Assembly: GCF_938030145.1 (NCBI RefSeq)
Contig: NZ_CALHGM010000034.1
Coordinates: 37,330-101,329 of the forward strand
Source: an uncultured Campylobacter sp.
GTDB taxonomy: Bacteria > Campylobacterota > Campylobacteria > Campylobacterales > Campylobacteraceae
Direction: 5' to 3'
Length of the DNA stretch: 64,000 bases
The notes beneath the pieces were generated by a model. It made no database searches, had not been told where the DNA came from, and saw nothing but the letters and a program-made list of their open reading frames with translations. Shown piece by piece: positions 34,539-43,260 of this stretch. Position 1 is the first letter of the stretch. Every line of letters begins with the position of its first letter. Position numbers and translations under genes: made by a program.

Positions 34539-35284
34539 GGCTCAAGATAAGTTAAGCGGATTCTCTCTTATCAATTTCAACAGTTTCTGATATAGGTTTT
34601 CCTGTGTAGTTTTAGTATTATATCTAAATTCGCATTCTTTAATATGAAGCAAAAAATTCTCTTTCTTGATGCCTTTAAATTTAGATAATCTATGTTTAGC
34701 ATATCCCCAGAAATTCTCAATACCATTTATATGGTTTTTTCCATTAGCAAATTCATTCTTTGAATGTTTTACTCTATAGTGAGCTTTAGCTCCGTAATCA
34801 ACCAATCCGTCATAAGCTTTCCAGCAATCAGAATAGATAGTAGAGCTATCAAGCTCGCTATATTGCGATAGTATTGGTATTAGTTCACTAGCAGAGCAGT
34901 TCTTTACTATCTGAGTATAGACCTTACCATCTCTTTTAAACATACCGAATACCGGTTGCTTTCCGCTTGCTCCTCTACCTATCTTACATCTTACTCTTTT
35001 AGCTCCGAAGTAGCTTTCATCTATCTCTATCTCGCCATTAAATTTGCTTATCTTTTCACATTCTTGAGAGATCAAAACTCTAATGCTTTTTAGAATCTTA
35101 TTAATGGAAATTCTAGAGATTCCTGTAAAATTTGCTATTTTAGTAGCCTCTATATCCTCTGCAAAATACTTTAAAATTTCTCTAAATTTCTTTTCTGAAA
35201 TTCGAAAACGAATTATATACTTGTTTTTCATCGGCAGGATCATAGTTAAAAACTCCTTTGAAAGTTTTTAACTTATCTTGAGCC
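34539..35284 (-). mobile_element. Complete insertion sequence, IS1595 family
   Basis: A 746-bp element bounded by perfect 17-bp terminal inverted repeats: GGCTCAAGATAAGTTAA at 34539-34555 and its complement at 35268-35284. It is flanked by 8-bp near-direct repeats, AAAATTTA (34531-34538) and AAAGTTTA (35285-35292), with one mismatch; IS1595 elements make 8-bp target duplications. It carries one intact transposase gene. The right end falls inside the 3' end of the gene at 35273 and supplies its last codons and stop. The mismatch in the duplication suggests the insertion is not very recent. Confidence 0.92.
34542..35243 (-). CDS. IS1595-type transposase (ISXO2-like DDE domain)
   Basis: A 233-residue transposase with an N-terminal helix-turn-helix (AKIANFTGISRISINKIL, about 33-50) and an ISXO2-like catalytic domain. 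The candidate catalytic acids are visible: IDESYFGA, the Asp in IYSDCWKAY, and the Glu in INGIENFWGYAKHRL. An ordered zinc-finger domain of larger IS1595 members is missing, as in the short subgroups. A strong AAAGGAG precedes the ATG at 35243. The frame is open throughout, so the element may be active. The stop lies within the left terminal repeat. Confidence 0.93.
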   Translation of the reverse strand: MILPMKNKYIIRFRISEKKFREILKYFAEDIEATKIANFTGISRISINKILKSIRVLISQECEKISKFNGEIEIDESYFGAKRVRCKIGRGASGKQPVFGMFKRDGKVYTQIVKNCSASELIPILSQYSELDSSTIYSDCWKAYDGLVDYGAKAHYRVKHSKNEFANGKNHINGIENFWGYAKHRLSKFKGIKKENFLLHIKECEFRYNTKTTQENLYQKLLKLIRENPLNLS

Positions 35285-35929
35285 AAAGTTTATATCTACA
35301 AATCTATCCCTGATCTCAATGTTATCAAGATTTAGATTTAGTTTGTCTTTTAAATACTTTTTCAAATTTACTCGTTCATACTCACTTAACATAGTTAGCG
35401 GAATGGCAAAATAATTACTATGAGTACTATCTAATAAAATTAGAACATTTAAATTTATGCTATCTATTCTTCTTAAAATTTTAAGTACACAAAAGCAAAG
35501 AAGATTTATCGGATGCAAAGCGTACGATAAAATTAGCAAGAGAAATTTTTTAAACCTAGTTATATTGGCATTGTATTTGCACGCGTCTTCAATCACGAGT
35601 CCAGAAAATTTATAAATAGCGATTTTATCGAAATTAGAAGCCTTTACACTTTTATGTACCGAATATACATCGTTATAATTTTTGCATAAAGAATTATATT
35701 CTATTCTATCGGAATAGAAATTTAAAAATTTATGTTTATTAATAAATAAAATTCCCACCAAAAAAGTAACAGCTCCTAAAAATTGATATGCCCAAGCACT
35801 TCCTCTGCAGAAAAATAGAAATATAACTAAAAATACAGCTAATATTAAATAACATTCCGTACTGATTTTAGTCCAATAATCTTTGATCATAAAAAGAGGC
35901 ATTTCAGATTTATAACTTTGAAATTTCAT
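35273..35929 (-). CDS. Membrane protein of unknown function, 3' end replaced by the IS
   Basis: About 218 residues from the ATG at 35929, which follows GGAG at a good distance (an upstream TTG at 35944 overlaps that site). Two helices lie near 25-62, and a hydrophobic hairpin (FLLLILSYALHPINLLCF) near 128-150. I recognise no family. The last codons GGC TCA AGA TAA come from the IS terminal repeat. Joining the two sides of the IS across the target duplication restores ...VDINF followed by Ile and a TAA stop, so the ancestral protein was about two residues shorter and the insertion did little damage. Probably in one operon with the gene at 35971. Confidence 0.6.
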   Translation of the reverse strand: MKFQSYKSEMPLFMIKDYWTKISTECYLILAVFLVIFLFFCRGSAWAYQFLGAVTFLVGILFINKHKFLNFYSDRIEYNSLCKNYNDVYSVHKSVKASNFDKIAIYKFSGLVIEDACKYNANITRFKKFLLLILSYALHPINLLCFCVLKILRRIDSINLNVLILLDSTHSNYFAIPLTMLSEYERVNLKKYLKDKLNLNLDNIEIRDRFVDINFGSR

Positions 35930-35970
35930 ACGATAATACTCCAAATTTTTAATTCAATACGCCGCTCTTT

Positions 35971-36543
35971 TCATTGACTTTGCTCTGCATCTTTCACTCC
36001 TTTTAGATAGAAATATATTTTGTAAATAAATTCGAATGCAGACATTAATATTGCGGAACTCGAAAGAGATAAACCGGATTGAAAGAAAAAGATATATCCA
36101 AAAATTGAAAATCTACTTTGAAATTCCGGCATAAAATGGCTTGTTCTTATGCTTATACCGCTGCTTGCAAAATATCCGGTATAATAAACCTCAAACATAA
36201 AAATACCTAGACCGAACATAAATGGAAGCAACAAAAACGGGCAATCGTTTTTACGCTTCTTTTTTGCAACCAAGATAAAATCATCATCATATCTGCAAAA
36301 GTAAATATAATAAACCAATGAATATAAGCTAGAAACCGCAAAAATAATAATCCCGTATACCCACATAATACTAACGTAAAATTCCAAAAGTTGGGTGTAT
36401 GGGCTAATACTACCGATAATTTCGATATTTGGAAAATAGCTTTTCATAAAATTTACGAAATTTAAGCACGCAGGAGAAATATCTAAAATATTTTCGGGAA
36501 TTATAAAAGCGCTAAGAGAATATAAAAAATATATAAAACACAA
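35971..36543 (-). CDS. Membrane protein of unknown function, start uncertain
   Basis: About 190 residues with four or five hydrophobic segments (near 1-14, 50-75, 98-120 and 140-175). No family recognised. The only standard start is TTG at 36543, which has no ribosome site. The frame stays open for about 20 more codons upstream (reading ...RIENTRIKFGKFFTK), a sequence that looks coding but has no ATG, GTG or TTG. An ATA lies where a start would be expected, after AAAGTAAAAAG. Either a start codon has mutated, or a rare start is used. It lies 41 bases ahead of the gene at 35273 on the same strand. Confidence 0.5.
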   Translation of the reverse strand: MCFIYFLYSLSAFIIPENILDISPACLNFVNFMKSYFPNIEIIGSISPYTQLLEFYVSIMWVYGIIIFAVSSLYSLVYYIYFCRYDDDFILVAKKKRKNDCPFLLLPFMFGLGIFMFEVYYTGYFASSGISIRTSHFMPEFQSRFSIFGYIFFFQSGLSLSSSAILMSAFEFIYKIYFYLKGVKDAEQSQ

Positions 36544-36765
36544 TTTCGTAAAAAATTTACCGAATTTTATACGAGTATTTTCTATTCTTATCTTTTTACT
36601 TTAAAATTCTAAATCCTGCAATCTTAACCCCTAAATAAAATGATTACGCATTTTAGCGCATACAACCTTAAACAAACTATAAATTAGCATATTTATATTG
36701 TGCTTAATAAACGCAATCTATGTAAGGGCTTCCGAAAACGGATAAAATTTGGATTTGCTCTAAAT

Positions 36766-38676
36766 TTAAAATGATCCGTCGCTGCTACTTTCGCGAGGTT
36801 TAGGAAGCGGCGAAATTTTAGTGTAATACTCCTCTTTGCCGTTGTATGAGCTGCTAAAGACGCCGTCTGGAACCGTGAAATTTCGTTTAGTTTGCGGATA
36901 CTCTTTGAGGTAGTTTGCTAAAAAGCGCGCAAAGACAGGCGCTGCAGTACGCCCACCGCCCTCGACCTTTCGCATAGGTTTATAATCGTCGTTGCCATAC
37001 CAGATTATGATCTGTAAATCCGGCGTAAAGCCGCAAAACCATGCATCTATGCTATCGTTTGAGGTGCCTGTTTTGCCCGCTATGTCGATGCCTTGCACGC
37101 GTGCGCGAGTACCGGTGCCGCGCTGCACGATATTTTTTAGTAGTGTAGTCATCAGATATGCCTGCTCCGGGCGCAGCACGCGGCGGCGCTCAGGCTCGAT
37201 AAAGCGAGTTTTGCCGTCCTTATCGGTAATCGAAACGATAAATTTTGATTTTGCAGTAATCCCAAGCCCCGGAAACATCGAATACATCGTGGAGTATTCA
37301 AGCGGCGAAATTCCGTAGCTGCCAATAGCTACCGACAGGGCGGGCGGGACGTTTTTAAAGCCGAACTCGCCCAGCTTTTTTACCGCGCGATCAACGCCGA
37401 TAGATTGCATCAGATTGATCGAGGCAAGGTTGCGCGAGCGAGTTAAAGCTTCTTTGATCGTGATATAGCCGCTGTAAGTCTTGTCGTAATTTTTCGGCTT
37501 CCACGTTTTATCACTGCCGTCGTCGAATTCTCTAGCTATATCGGGCACCTCAGTCATCGTCGAGTAGCCCATATCAAGGGCAATTTGATAGACGAAAGGC
37601 TTGAAGCTGGAGCCAGTTTGGCGCTGGGATTGGCTGGCACGATTGAAATTTGATTTCGCGTAATCCACGCCGCCTACTAAGGCTAAAATTTCGCCATTTT
37701 GCGGATGCGTGACGACCATAGCGCCGTTTACGTTGCTTGCATTGGCGTCTTTGTTGCGCTTTAAAATTTCATTGTAGCCGAAAACTAATGCCTCTTGCGC
37801 CATCGCTTGCGCCTTTAGATCAAGGCTCGTATCTATACGGTATCCGCCCGTGCGGACATCCGGTAGAATTTTTTCCGCTTCTTTTATGATCTCATCTACG
37901 GCATACGGCGCTGCGTTTTGCGTGAGCGTTTCATTATAAATCGTAGGCTGCTCGTTCATCGCAAGCTCATATTCGGTCTTATTTATCCAGCCGAGCTCAT
38001 GCATCCTATAAATCACGTTATTGGCGCGCGAAAGCGACAAATCCAGGTGCTTAGTAGGATCAAAGCTGCTAGGAGCTTTCGGTAAGCCCACTAAAATCGC
38101 GATCTCTTTAAGACTCAAATCTTGCAAATCTTTTTTGAAATATCCTAAAGCCGCCGTGCGGATGCCATAATATCCGTGTCCGAAATATACTTCGTTGAAG
38201 TAACGCTCTAGAATTTGTTCCTTGCTTAGGGCGTTTTCTATCTTAAGCGATAGGATCGCTTCTTTGATCTTGCGATCAAGCTTCTTTTCGCTCGAAAGAA
38301 CTAAATTTCGCGTGATCTGCTGCGTAATCGTAGAAGCCCCTTCGACAAATTTCATCGCTTTGACGTCCTTAATAATCGCCCTAAAAATCGCCTCGACATT
38401 CACACCGCCATGTTCGAAAAACGCCGTATCCTCGATAGCTACGAGCGCCTCGATCACGCGACCTGGGATCTCGTCAAATTTTACGTAAATTCTATTTTGT
38501 TCATTAAAAACATTGGCTATCAAATTACCGTTGCGATCATAAATTTTAGTCGTAAGCTCGGGATGATAATCGATGATAGAGTCCGATTCCAAGCGGATTT
38601 GCGAGTAAAAATACAAAAAAATTCCGCCTGCGGCAAACGCACAAACCGTAATAAAACTAAATAAAACTCTTACCAT
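36766..38676 (-). CDS. pbpA: Penicillin-binding protein 1A (bifunctional)
   Basis: A class A PBP that polymerises lipid II and crosslinks peptidoglycan. Residues 1-24 hold the membrane anchor. The GT51 transglycosylase domain has its catalytic Glu82 in EDTAFFEHGG and the EGASTITQQITRN motif. The transpeptidase domain has the SxxK serine at 356 (GSSFKP), SRN, and KTGT. At 636 residues it is normal for Campylobacter. The start overlaps the maf stop by 7 bases, and alaS-(membrane protein)-maf-pbpA form one overlapping operon. The order alaS-maf-pbpA matches C. jejuni. Confidence 0.96.
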   Translation of the reverse strand: MVRVLFSFITVCAFAAGGIFLYFYSQIRLESDSIIDYHPELTTKIYDRNGNLIANVFNEQNRIYVKFDEIPGRVIEALVAIEDTAFFEHGGVNVEAIFRAIIKDVKAMKFVEGASTITQQITRNLVLSSEKKLDRKIKEAILSLKIENALSKEQILERYFNEVYFGHGYYGIRTAALGYFKKDLQDLSLKEIAILVGLPKAPSSFDPTKHLDLSLSRANNVIYRMHELGWINKTEYELAMNEQPTIYNETLTQNAAPYAVDEIIKEAEKILPDVRTGGYRIDTSLDLKAQAMAQEALVFGYNEILKRNKDANASNVNGAMVVTHPQNGEILALVGGVDYAKSNFNRASQSQRQTGSSFKPFVYQIALDMGYSTMTEVPDIAREFDDGSDKTWKPKNYDKTYSGYITIKEALTRSRNLASINLMQSIGVDRAVKKLGEFGFKNVPPALSVAIGSYGISPLEYSTMYSMFPGLGITAKSKFIVSITDKDGKTRFIEPERRRVLRPEQAYLMTTLLKNIVQRGTGTRARVQGIDIAGKTGTSNDSIDAWFCGFTPDLQIIIWYGNDDYKPMRKVEGGGRTAAPVFARFLANYLKEYPQTKRNFTVPDGVFSSSYNGKEEYYTKISPLPKPRESSSDGSF

Positions 38677-39215
38677 ACAAACCTCTTTAAAATTTCCAGA
38701 TCAAGCCCCATCGCAGTAAATTTAGAACCGCGCGAACTTAAGATATATTTTTCGTTAAAGCCCTCGATGCTCATCGCACCCGCCTTGCCGCGCCAATCGC
38801 CGCTAGCGATATAGCCTTTTAAATCCGCTTCAGTAAATTCCGCAAATTCAAAGCTTGCGACGCTAAGTGCCGAAAGCTCTAACGCCTTACTGCAAAAAAT
38901 CATCGCAGTATAAACGGCGCAGCTAGCACCACTTTGAGCTCGCAGCATCCTTAATGCGTCCGCTTCATCACGTGCCTTGCCTAAAATTTCGCCGCCGGCA
39001 AGTATGGAGCTATCGGCAAACAGCACTCTATCATAATTTTTATAAATTTTAAAAAACTGCGTTTTCTTGGCTACGGCAACGCGGTAAGCATAGGTGCGTG
39101 CATCATCCTTGCTAATGCCGCTTTCATCGAAATTAAAAGGAATTTGCGTAAATTCTACGCCGTTATCCTTTAGAATTTGCGCCCTAGTAGGCGAGCTGGA
39201 AGCTAAATAAATCAT
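38670..39215 (-). CDS. maf: Maf-like nucleotide pyrophosphatase
   Basis: A 181-residue Maf/Ham1-type protein. Family members hydrolyse dTTP, UTP or modified nucleotides and can inhibit septation. It begins MIYLASSSPTRAQIL, the family's nucleotide-binding start, and has the conserved FADSSI segment in place of the usual ADT and the RGKAGAMSIEG motif. I chose the ATG at 39215 over an upstream start at 39251 because it fits the family and overlaps the previous gene as ATGA. It overlaps pbpA at the other end. Adenylate-like specificity cannot be inferred. Confidence 0.9.
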   Translation of the reverse strand: MIYLASSSPTRAQILKDNGVEFTQIPFNFDESGISKDDARTYAYRVAVAKKTQFFKIYKNYDRVLFADSSILAGGEILGKARDEADALRMLRAQSGASCAVYTAMIFCSKALELSALSVASFEFAEFTEADLKGYIASGDWRGKAGAMSIEGFNEKYILSSRGSKFTAMGLDLEILKRFVW

Positions 39216-39724
39216 CAAAACTCGCCCACAGTCACGCCTAGATAAACGCAAATCAGCGTAACTACGATATTTAACGGGATGAAATATTTAACGACGATGA
39301 TTAAATGCTCATTCGCCTCAAGCTCATTTCCTGCATCCAAAGCTCGCTTCAAAGATGAAATTTTATAATGCATGTAGATAAAATTTAGTAGTATAAAGCC
39401 GGCGCCAGCCCATAGCGTCGCAATCGCACCTTTTACCATAGGATCTGAAAATTTAAAACTTCCGCCGTCCGCAAGAAAAAATCCACTTACGCAAACGATC
39501 ACCAAAAATAGTGCAAAGAACTGCTCATAGCGTTTCATATATCGTAAAATTTCTGCAAATTTTACATCCTTCGCATCCGCTTGACTTTTACTGCTTAAAT
39601 TCATAAAAATCCGCGCGATCAAAAATACGCAGATCTGCGCGCAGACCAAAAAAATCACGCTTAAAATATGAATCAGCGGCAAAATTTGCGAGGCTTTGAT
39701 GAAGCCGGTATCGATTTCGTTCAA
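39215..39724 (-). CDS. Four-helix membrane protein of unknown function
   Basis: A 169-residue inner-membrane protein with four predicted helices (about 14-38, 68-86, 98-117 and 145-165). Conserved-looking histidines (PLIHILS, IYMHYK) could bind haem, as in some small four-helix cytochrome-like families, but this is a guess. It overlaps alaS (4 bases) and maf (ATGA), so it is translated within the alaS-maf-pbpA operon. C. jejuni lacks a gene at this place between alaS and maf. Confidence 0.7.
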   Translation of the reverse strand: MNEIDTGFIKASQILPLIHILSVIFLVCAQICVFLIARIFMNLSSKSQADAKDVKFAEILRYMKRYEQFFALFLVIVCVSGFFLADGGSFKFSDPMVKGAIATLWAGAGFILLNFIYMHYKISSLKRALDAGNELEANEHLIIVVKYFIPLNIVVTLICVYLGVTVGEF

Positions 39725-42264
39725 ATTTTACCTTTTGCGTAAGAGGTCGCTTCTTTAATTGCTTCTTCGATTTTTAGCACGTCCTTGCCGCCTGCGGTTG
39801 CAAAATCATCGCGTCCGCCGCCGCCGCCGCCTAAAATTTGCGCTGCTAGCTTAACCCACTCGCCCGCTTTAATAGGCGCGTTTTTAACGCCCGCTGCGAT
39901 TGAAATTTTACCGTCTGCACCCACTTGCATTAGCATTATCGCCGCTTTTTCGTGGCTATTTTTAAACTCATCTATCATAGTTTTTATATCACCGCTTTCG
40001 ACCGAGGCTACGCAAAGTTTGATATCGCCGACATTTAAAAATGCCAGTGCATGGGAACTGCTTGCATGCTTGATCTGATCTTTTAGTGATCTGATCTCAT
40101 CTTTTAATTTCTCAATCGCGCGGAGAGGCTCAATCCCTTTTAGTTCTGTAGAAATTTCAGCAAGCTTAGCGCGATTTTGAAGCGCCAAATTTAAAGCAGC
40201 TCGCGAACAAACTGCCTCGATACGCCTAACACCCGCACTTACGCCGCTTTCTTTGACGATAAAAAACGGTCCTATCTCGCTTAAATTACGCACGTGAATT
40301 CCGCCGCAAAGCTCCTTACTAATCTCTCCAAAGCTCACAACGCGCACTTTTGAGCCGTATTTTTCGCCAAAAAGCGCAATCGCGCCGCTGTTTTTAGCGT
40401 CATCTATATCCATAATCTCAGTTTTTGCCGCACAGCCCTTGCAAACGGCGTTATTTACAAATTCCTCGATTTTAGCTAGCTCCTCGTCGCTAAGTGCCTT
40501 AGGATGCGAGAAGTCAAATCTTAAGCGGTCCGCTTCAACCAAGCTTCCTGCTTGAGCGATATGAGCCCCTAGCACCGCACGAAGCGCCGCGTGCAAAAGA
40601 TGTGTCGCGCTGTGATGACGTGCAATCTGCTCACGCTCCTCAGAAACCTTGAGCCCGACGATATCGCCAATTTTTAGGTTACGATTAAGGCGCAAGTGGG
40701 ATAAATTTAGCCCATAAAATTTCTGCGTATCAAACACATCGGCTATGGACTCCACTTCGCCGCTATCGCCCGTTTGACCGCCGCTTTGTGCATAAAACGG
40801 AGTGACATCAAACATCGCCCAGCCGATATCGCCGGCTTTGAGCTCATCCACTTCCGCAAAATCCTCGTTAAGCAGCGCTAAAACCTTGCTCGTGCGGCTA
40901 AGCTCTTCGTAACCGCTAAATTTATTCTCACCAAATTTCTCTAGCAGTGCCTTAAAATCGCCACGGACGTTTTTATCGCCACTGCCCTTCCATGCGGCTT
41001 TAGCTATCTGCCTTTGCTCGCTCATAAGCGCGTCAAATTTAGCCTCATCCACGCGCAAATTTTTCTCGCGCAGCATATCGGCGGTCAGATCGAGCGGAAA
41101 GCCGTAGGTATCGTATAGTTTAAACGCGACCTCGCCGCTAAAAATTTCTTTAGTGCGCGCAAGCTCCTCGTTAAAAAGCTCGATGCCGTTTGCCAAAGTG
41201 GCAAAAAATCGCTCCTCTTCGAGTTTGATCTGCTCCTTTACGGCTTGCTTTTTCTCGTTCAGATAGGCATAGTGCCCGCCCATCAGCTCGCATACTTTAT
41301 CCACGAGGCGATACATAAAGGGCTCTTTTATACCGAGCAAATAGCCGTGGCGAACGGCACGGCGCAGAATTCTACGCAAAACATATCCCCTACCCTCGCG
41401 ATTAAAATTTGTTCCCTGCGCTAGCAAAAACGTAACCGAGCGGATATGATCGGCTATGACGCGGTAGCTCGCGCCACTTTCATAAACGTAAGGTTTGCCG
41501 CAAAGTTTTACAACCTCATCAATTAGCGGCATAAAAAGCGAGCTGTCGTAGTTGCTAAACTTGCCTTCTTTAATCGCCGTGACGCGCTCAAGCCCCATGC
41601 CCGTGTCGATGCTAGGCTTTGGAAGCGGGCTAAGCTTGCCGTCTTTGCTGCGCTCGTACTGCATGAAAACTAAATTCCAAATCTCTAAAAAGCGGTCGCC
41701 GTCGCCGCCCATATAATCCTCGGATGAGTGAAAATGCTCCTCGCCCTGATCGTAAAAAATTTCGCTGCACGGACCGCATGGTCCGGTATCGCCCATCGCC
41801 CAAAAGTTATCGTGATCGCCGAAGCGGTAGATGCGCTCCTGCGCTATGTGGCGCGCCCAGAACTCGTAAGCTTCGTCGTCCTTTTCATGCACGGTGACGT
41901 AAAGTTTGTCTTTAGGAAGCTTTAAAATTTCGGTGATAAACTCCCACGCATAGGCGATCGCCTGCTCTTTGAAATACTCGCCGAAACTGAAATTGCCAAG
42001 CATCTCAAAAAACGTATGATGGCGCGCGGTATAGCCGACGTTGTCTAGGTCGTTGTGTTTGCCGCCGGCACGGATGCAGGTCTGACAGCTCGTGCGAATA
42101 GGCGGCGTCGGGCGCGGTACGGCTCCAGTGAATATGCTTTTAAAGGGCACCATGCCCGCGTTTGTAAAAAGTAAGCTGTCATCATCTGGCACTAGCGGCG
42201 CGCTGGGGATGATCTGATGGCCCTTGCTTGCAAAGAAATTTAAATATTCGCTTCTAATATCCAT
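39721..42264 (-). CDS. alaS: Alanyl-tRNA synthetase
   Basis: A class II synthetase that charges tRNA-Ala and edits Ser and Gly. The catalytic domain begins RSEYLNFFASKGHQIIPSA shortened here to its pattern, with motif 2 around RHHTFFEMLGNFSFG. The editing domain has the zinc ligands HHSATH and CGGIHV. The C-terminal DHHA1-type region has a GGGGGGRDD glycine loop. About 847 residues is normal. I placed the start at the ATG at 42264 with AGGA upstream; an earlier TTG at 42282 is less likely. First gene of the overlapping alaS-maf-pbpA operon, diverging from the oxidoreductase gene. Confidence 0.98.
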   Translation of the reverse strand: MDIRSEYLNFFASKGHQIIPSAPLVPDDDSLLFTNAGMVPFKSIFTGAVPRPTPPIRTSCQTCIRAGGKHNDLDNVGYTARHHTFFEMLGNFSFGEYFKEQAIAYAWEFITEILKLPKDKLYVTVHEKDDEAYEFWARHIAQERIYRFGDHDNFWAMGDTGPCGPCSEIFYDQGEEHFHSSEDYMGGDGDRFLEIWNLVFMQYERSKDGKLSPLPKPSIDTGMGLERVTAIKEGKFSNYDSSLFMPLIDEVVKLCGKPYVYESGASYRVIADHIRSVTFLLAQGTNFNREGRGYVLRRILRRAVRHGYLLGIKEPFMYRLVDKVCELMGGHYAYLNEKKQAVKEQIKLEEERFFATLANGIELFNEELARTKEIFSGEVAFKLYDTYGFPLDLTADMLREKNLRVDEAKFDALMSEQRQIAKAAWKGSGDKNVRGDFKALLEKFGENKFSGYEELSRTSKVLALLNEDFAEVDELKAGDIGWAMFDVTPFYAQSGGQTGDSGEVESIADVFDTQKFYGLNLSHLRLNRNLKIGDIVGLKVSEEREQIARHHSATHLLHAALRAVLGAHIAQAGSLVEADRLRFDFSHPKALSDEELAKIEEFVNNAVCKGCAAKTEIMDIDDAKNSGAIALFGEKYGSKVRVVSFGEISKELCGGIHVRNLSEIGPFFIVKESGVSAGVRRIEAVCSRAALNLALQNRAKLAEISTELKGIEPLRAIEKLKDEIRSLKDQIKHASSSHALAFLNVGDIKLCVASVESGDIKTMIDEFKNSHEKAAIMLMQVGADGKISIAAGVKNAPIKAGEWVKLAAQILGGGGGGRDDFATAGGKDVLKIEEAIKEATSYAKGKI

Positions 42265-42351
42265 GATTTGTCCTGATTTCAAGTTAAATTTTAAAGGCGC
42301 ATTTTAGCTAAATTAGATTTTAAAAACTATAAAATTTTAACCATTCTTAGT

Positions 42352-42357
42352 TATAAT
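42352..42357 (+). promoter_or_regulatory. Probable -10 element of the oxidoreductase-hemH pair
   Basis: TATAAT lies 31 bases before the start at 42388 in the divergent gap with alaS, with A/T-rich sequence upstream. Confidence 0.55.
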
Positions 42358-42387
42358 GGCGCGAAAGATTAAATTTAGGGCATAACG

Positions 42388-43260
42388 ATGAAAAAAAAGA
42401 TAGCGATCATAGGCATGGGCGAGCTTGGTCAAAAGCACTTCAGCGAGCTAAGAAGGAGCGATTATTTCGAACTTGTAGCGCTTTATCATAAGGGCAGCAG
42501 TGAAAATTTCGGCCCGCGCTATCCGATCTTTGATAATCTAACCGATCTTTTTAACGTCGCTAAGCCCGATGCCGTAGTCATCACGGCTCCCCCGCCATCG
42601 CATAAAGAGCTGATTTTAAAATGCCTGCCGTTTACCAAAAATATCTTTGTAGAATCTCCGCTCGCGCAAAGCCTAGCCGAAGCCAGAGAGATAAACTACG
42701 CAGTCACCACTAACGGCACGCGCCTAGCCGTAGGCTACTCCGACCGCTACAATCCTGTCATCGTATCCTTGCTACGCGAGCTTGCCAAGGGGGATAAAAT
42801 TTTTTCGATGAGCTTCGTAAGCGGTTTTGCAAACGATGATAGAGCAGATATCGTAGCCAATGCCCTTTTTAGAGATATCGATCTTGTGCGGCTGCTTTCT
42901 CACAGCGAGATCGCCTGCATAGAACTTAGCAAAAATATCTCTAAAGAGCGCACTCTAGCCGCATGCGCGACACTCCACACAAAAAGCGGCTGCTATTGCA
43001 CGCTAATGCAGTCCAATCTCTATCCGATCAGACGCCACGGTATCGAGATTTGCACCGATAGCGGCGTATATTTCGGCGATCTGGTCTCAATAACTCTTTT
43101 TAAAATTACGCCTGACGGGCGCGTAAATCTGCGCGTCGATCGCGATGACTTTTCGCTACGGCGTGAACACGAAGCGTTTTGCGAGATGTGCGACAGCAGC
43201 ACGAACGCAGGTCTTGCAAGCGTTGAGGACGCGATAAAAATCAGAGAAATCATCTCATGA
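42388..43260 (+). CDS. Gfo/Idh/MocA family oxidoreductase
   Basis: A 290-residue NAD(P)-dependent oxidoreductase. The Rossmann fold begins IAIIGMGELGQKH with GxGxxG at about 9-14. The usual EKP motif that carries the catalytic lysine reads VESPLA (about 90), so the lysine is missing. This may mean altered chemistry or a binding role. The substrate is unknown. The stop overlaps the hemH start by 4 bases (ATGA). The pair matches the C. jejuni arrangement near alaS, where an oxidoreductase of this family precedes hemH. Confidence 0.85.
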   Translation: MKKKIAIIGMGELGQKHFSELRRSDYFELVALYHKGSSENFGPRYPIFDNLTDLFNVAKPDAVVITAPPPSHKELILKCLPFTKNIFVESPLAQSLAEAREINYAVTTNGTRLAVGYSDRYNPVIVSLLRELAKGDKIFSMSFVSGFANDDRADIVANALFRDIDLVRLLSHSEIACIELSKNISKERTLAACATLHTKSGCYCTLMQSNLYPIRRHGIEICTDSGVYFGDLVSITLFKITPDGRVNLRVDRDDFSLRREHEAFCEMCDSSTNAGLASVEDAIKIREIIS

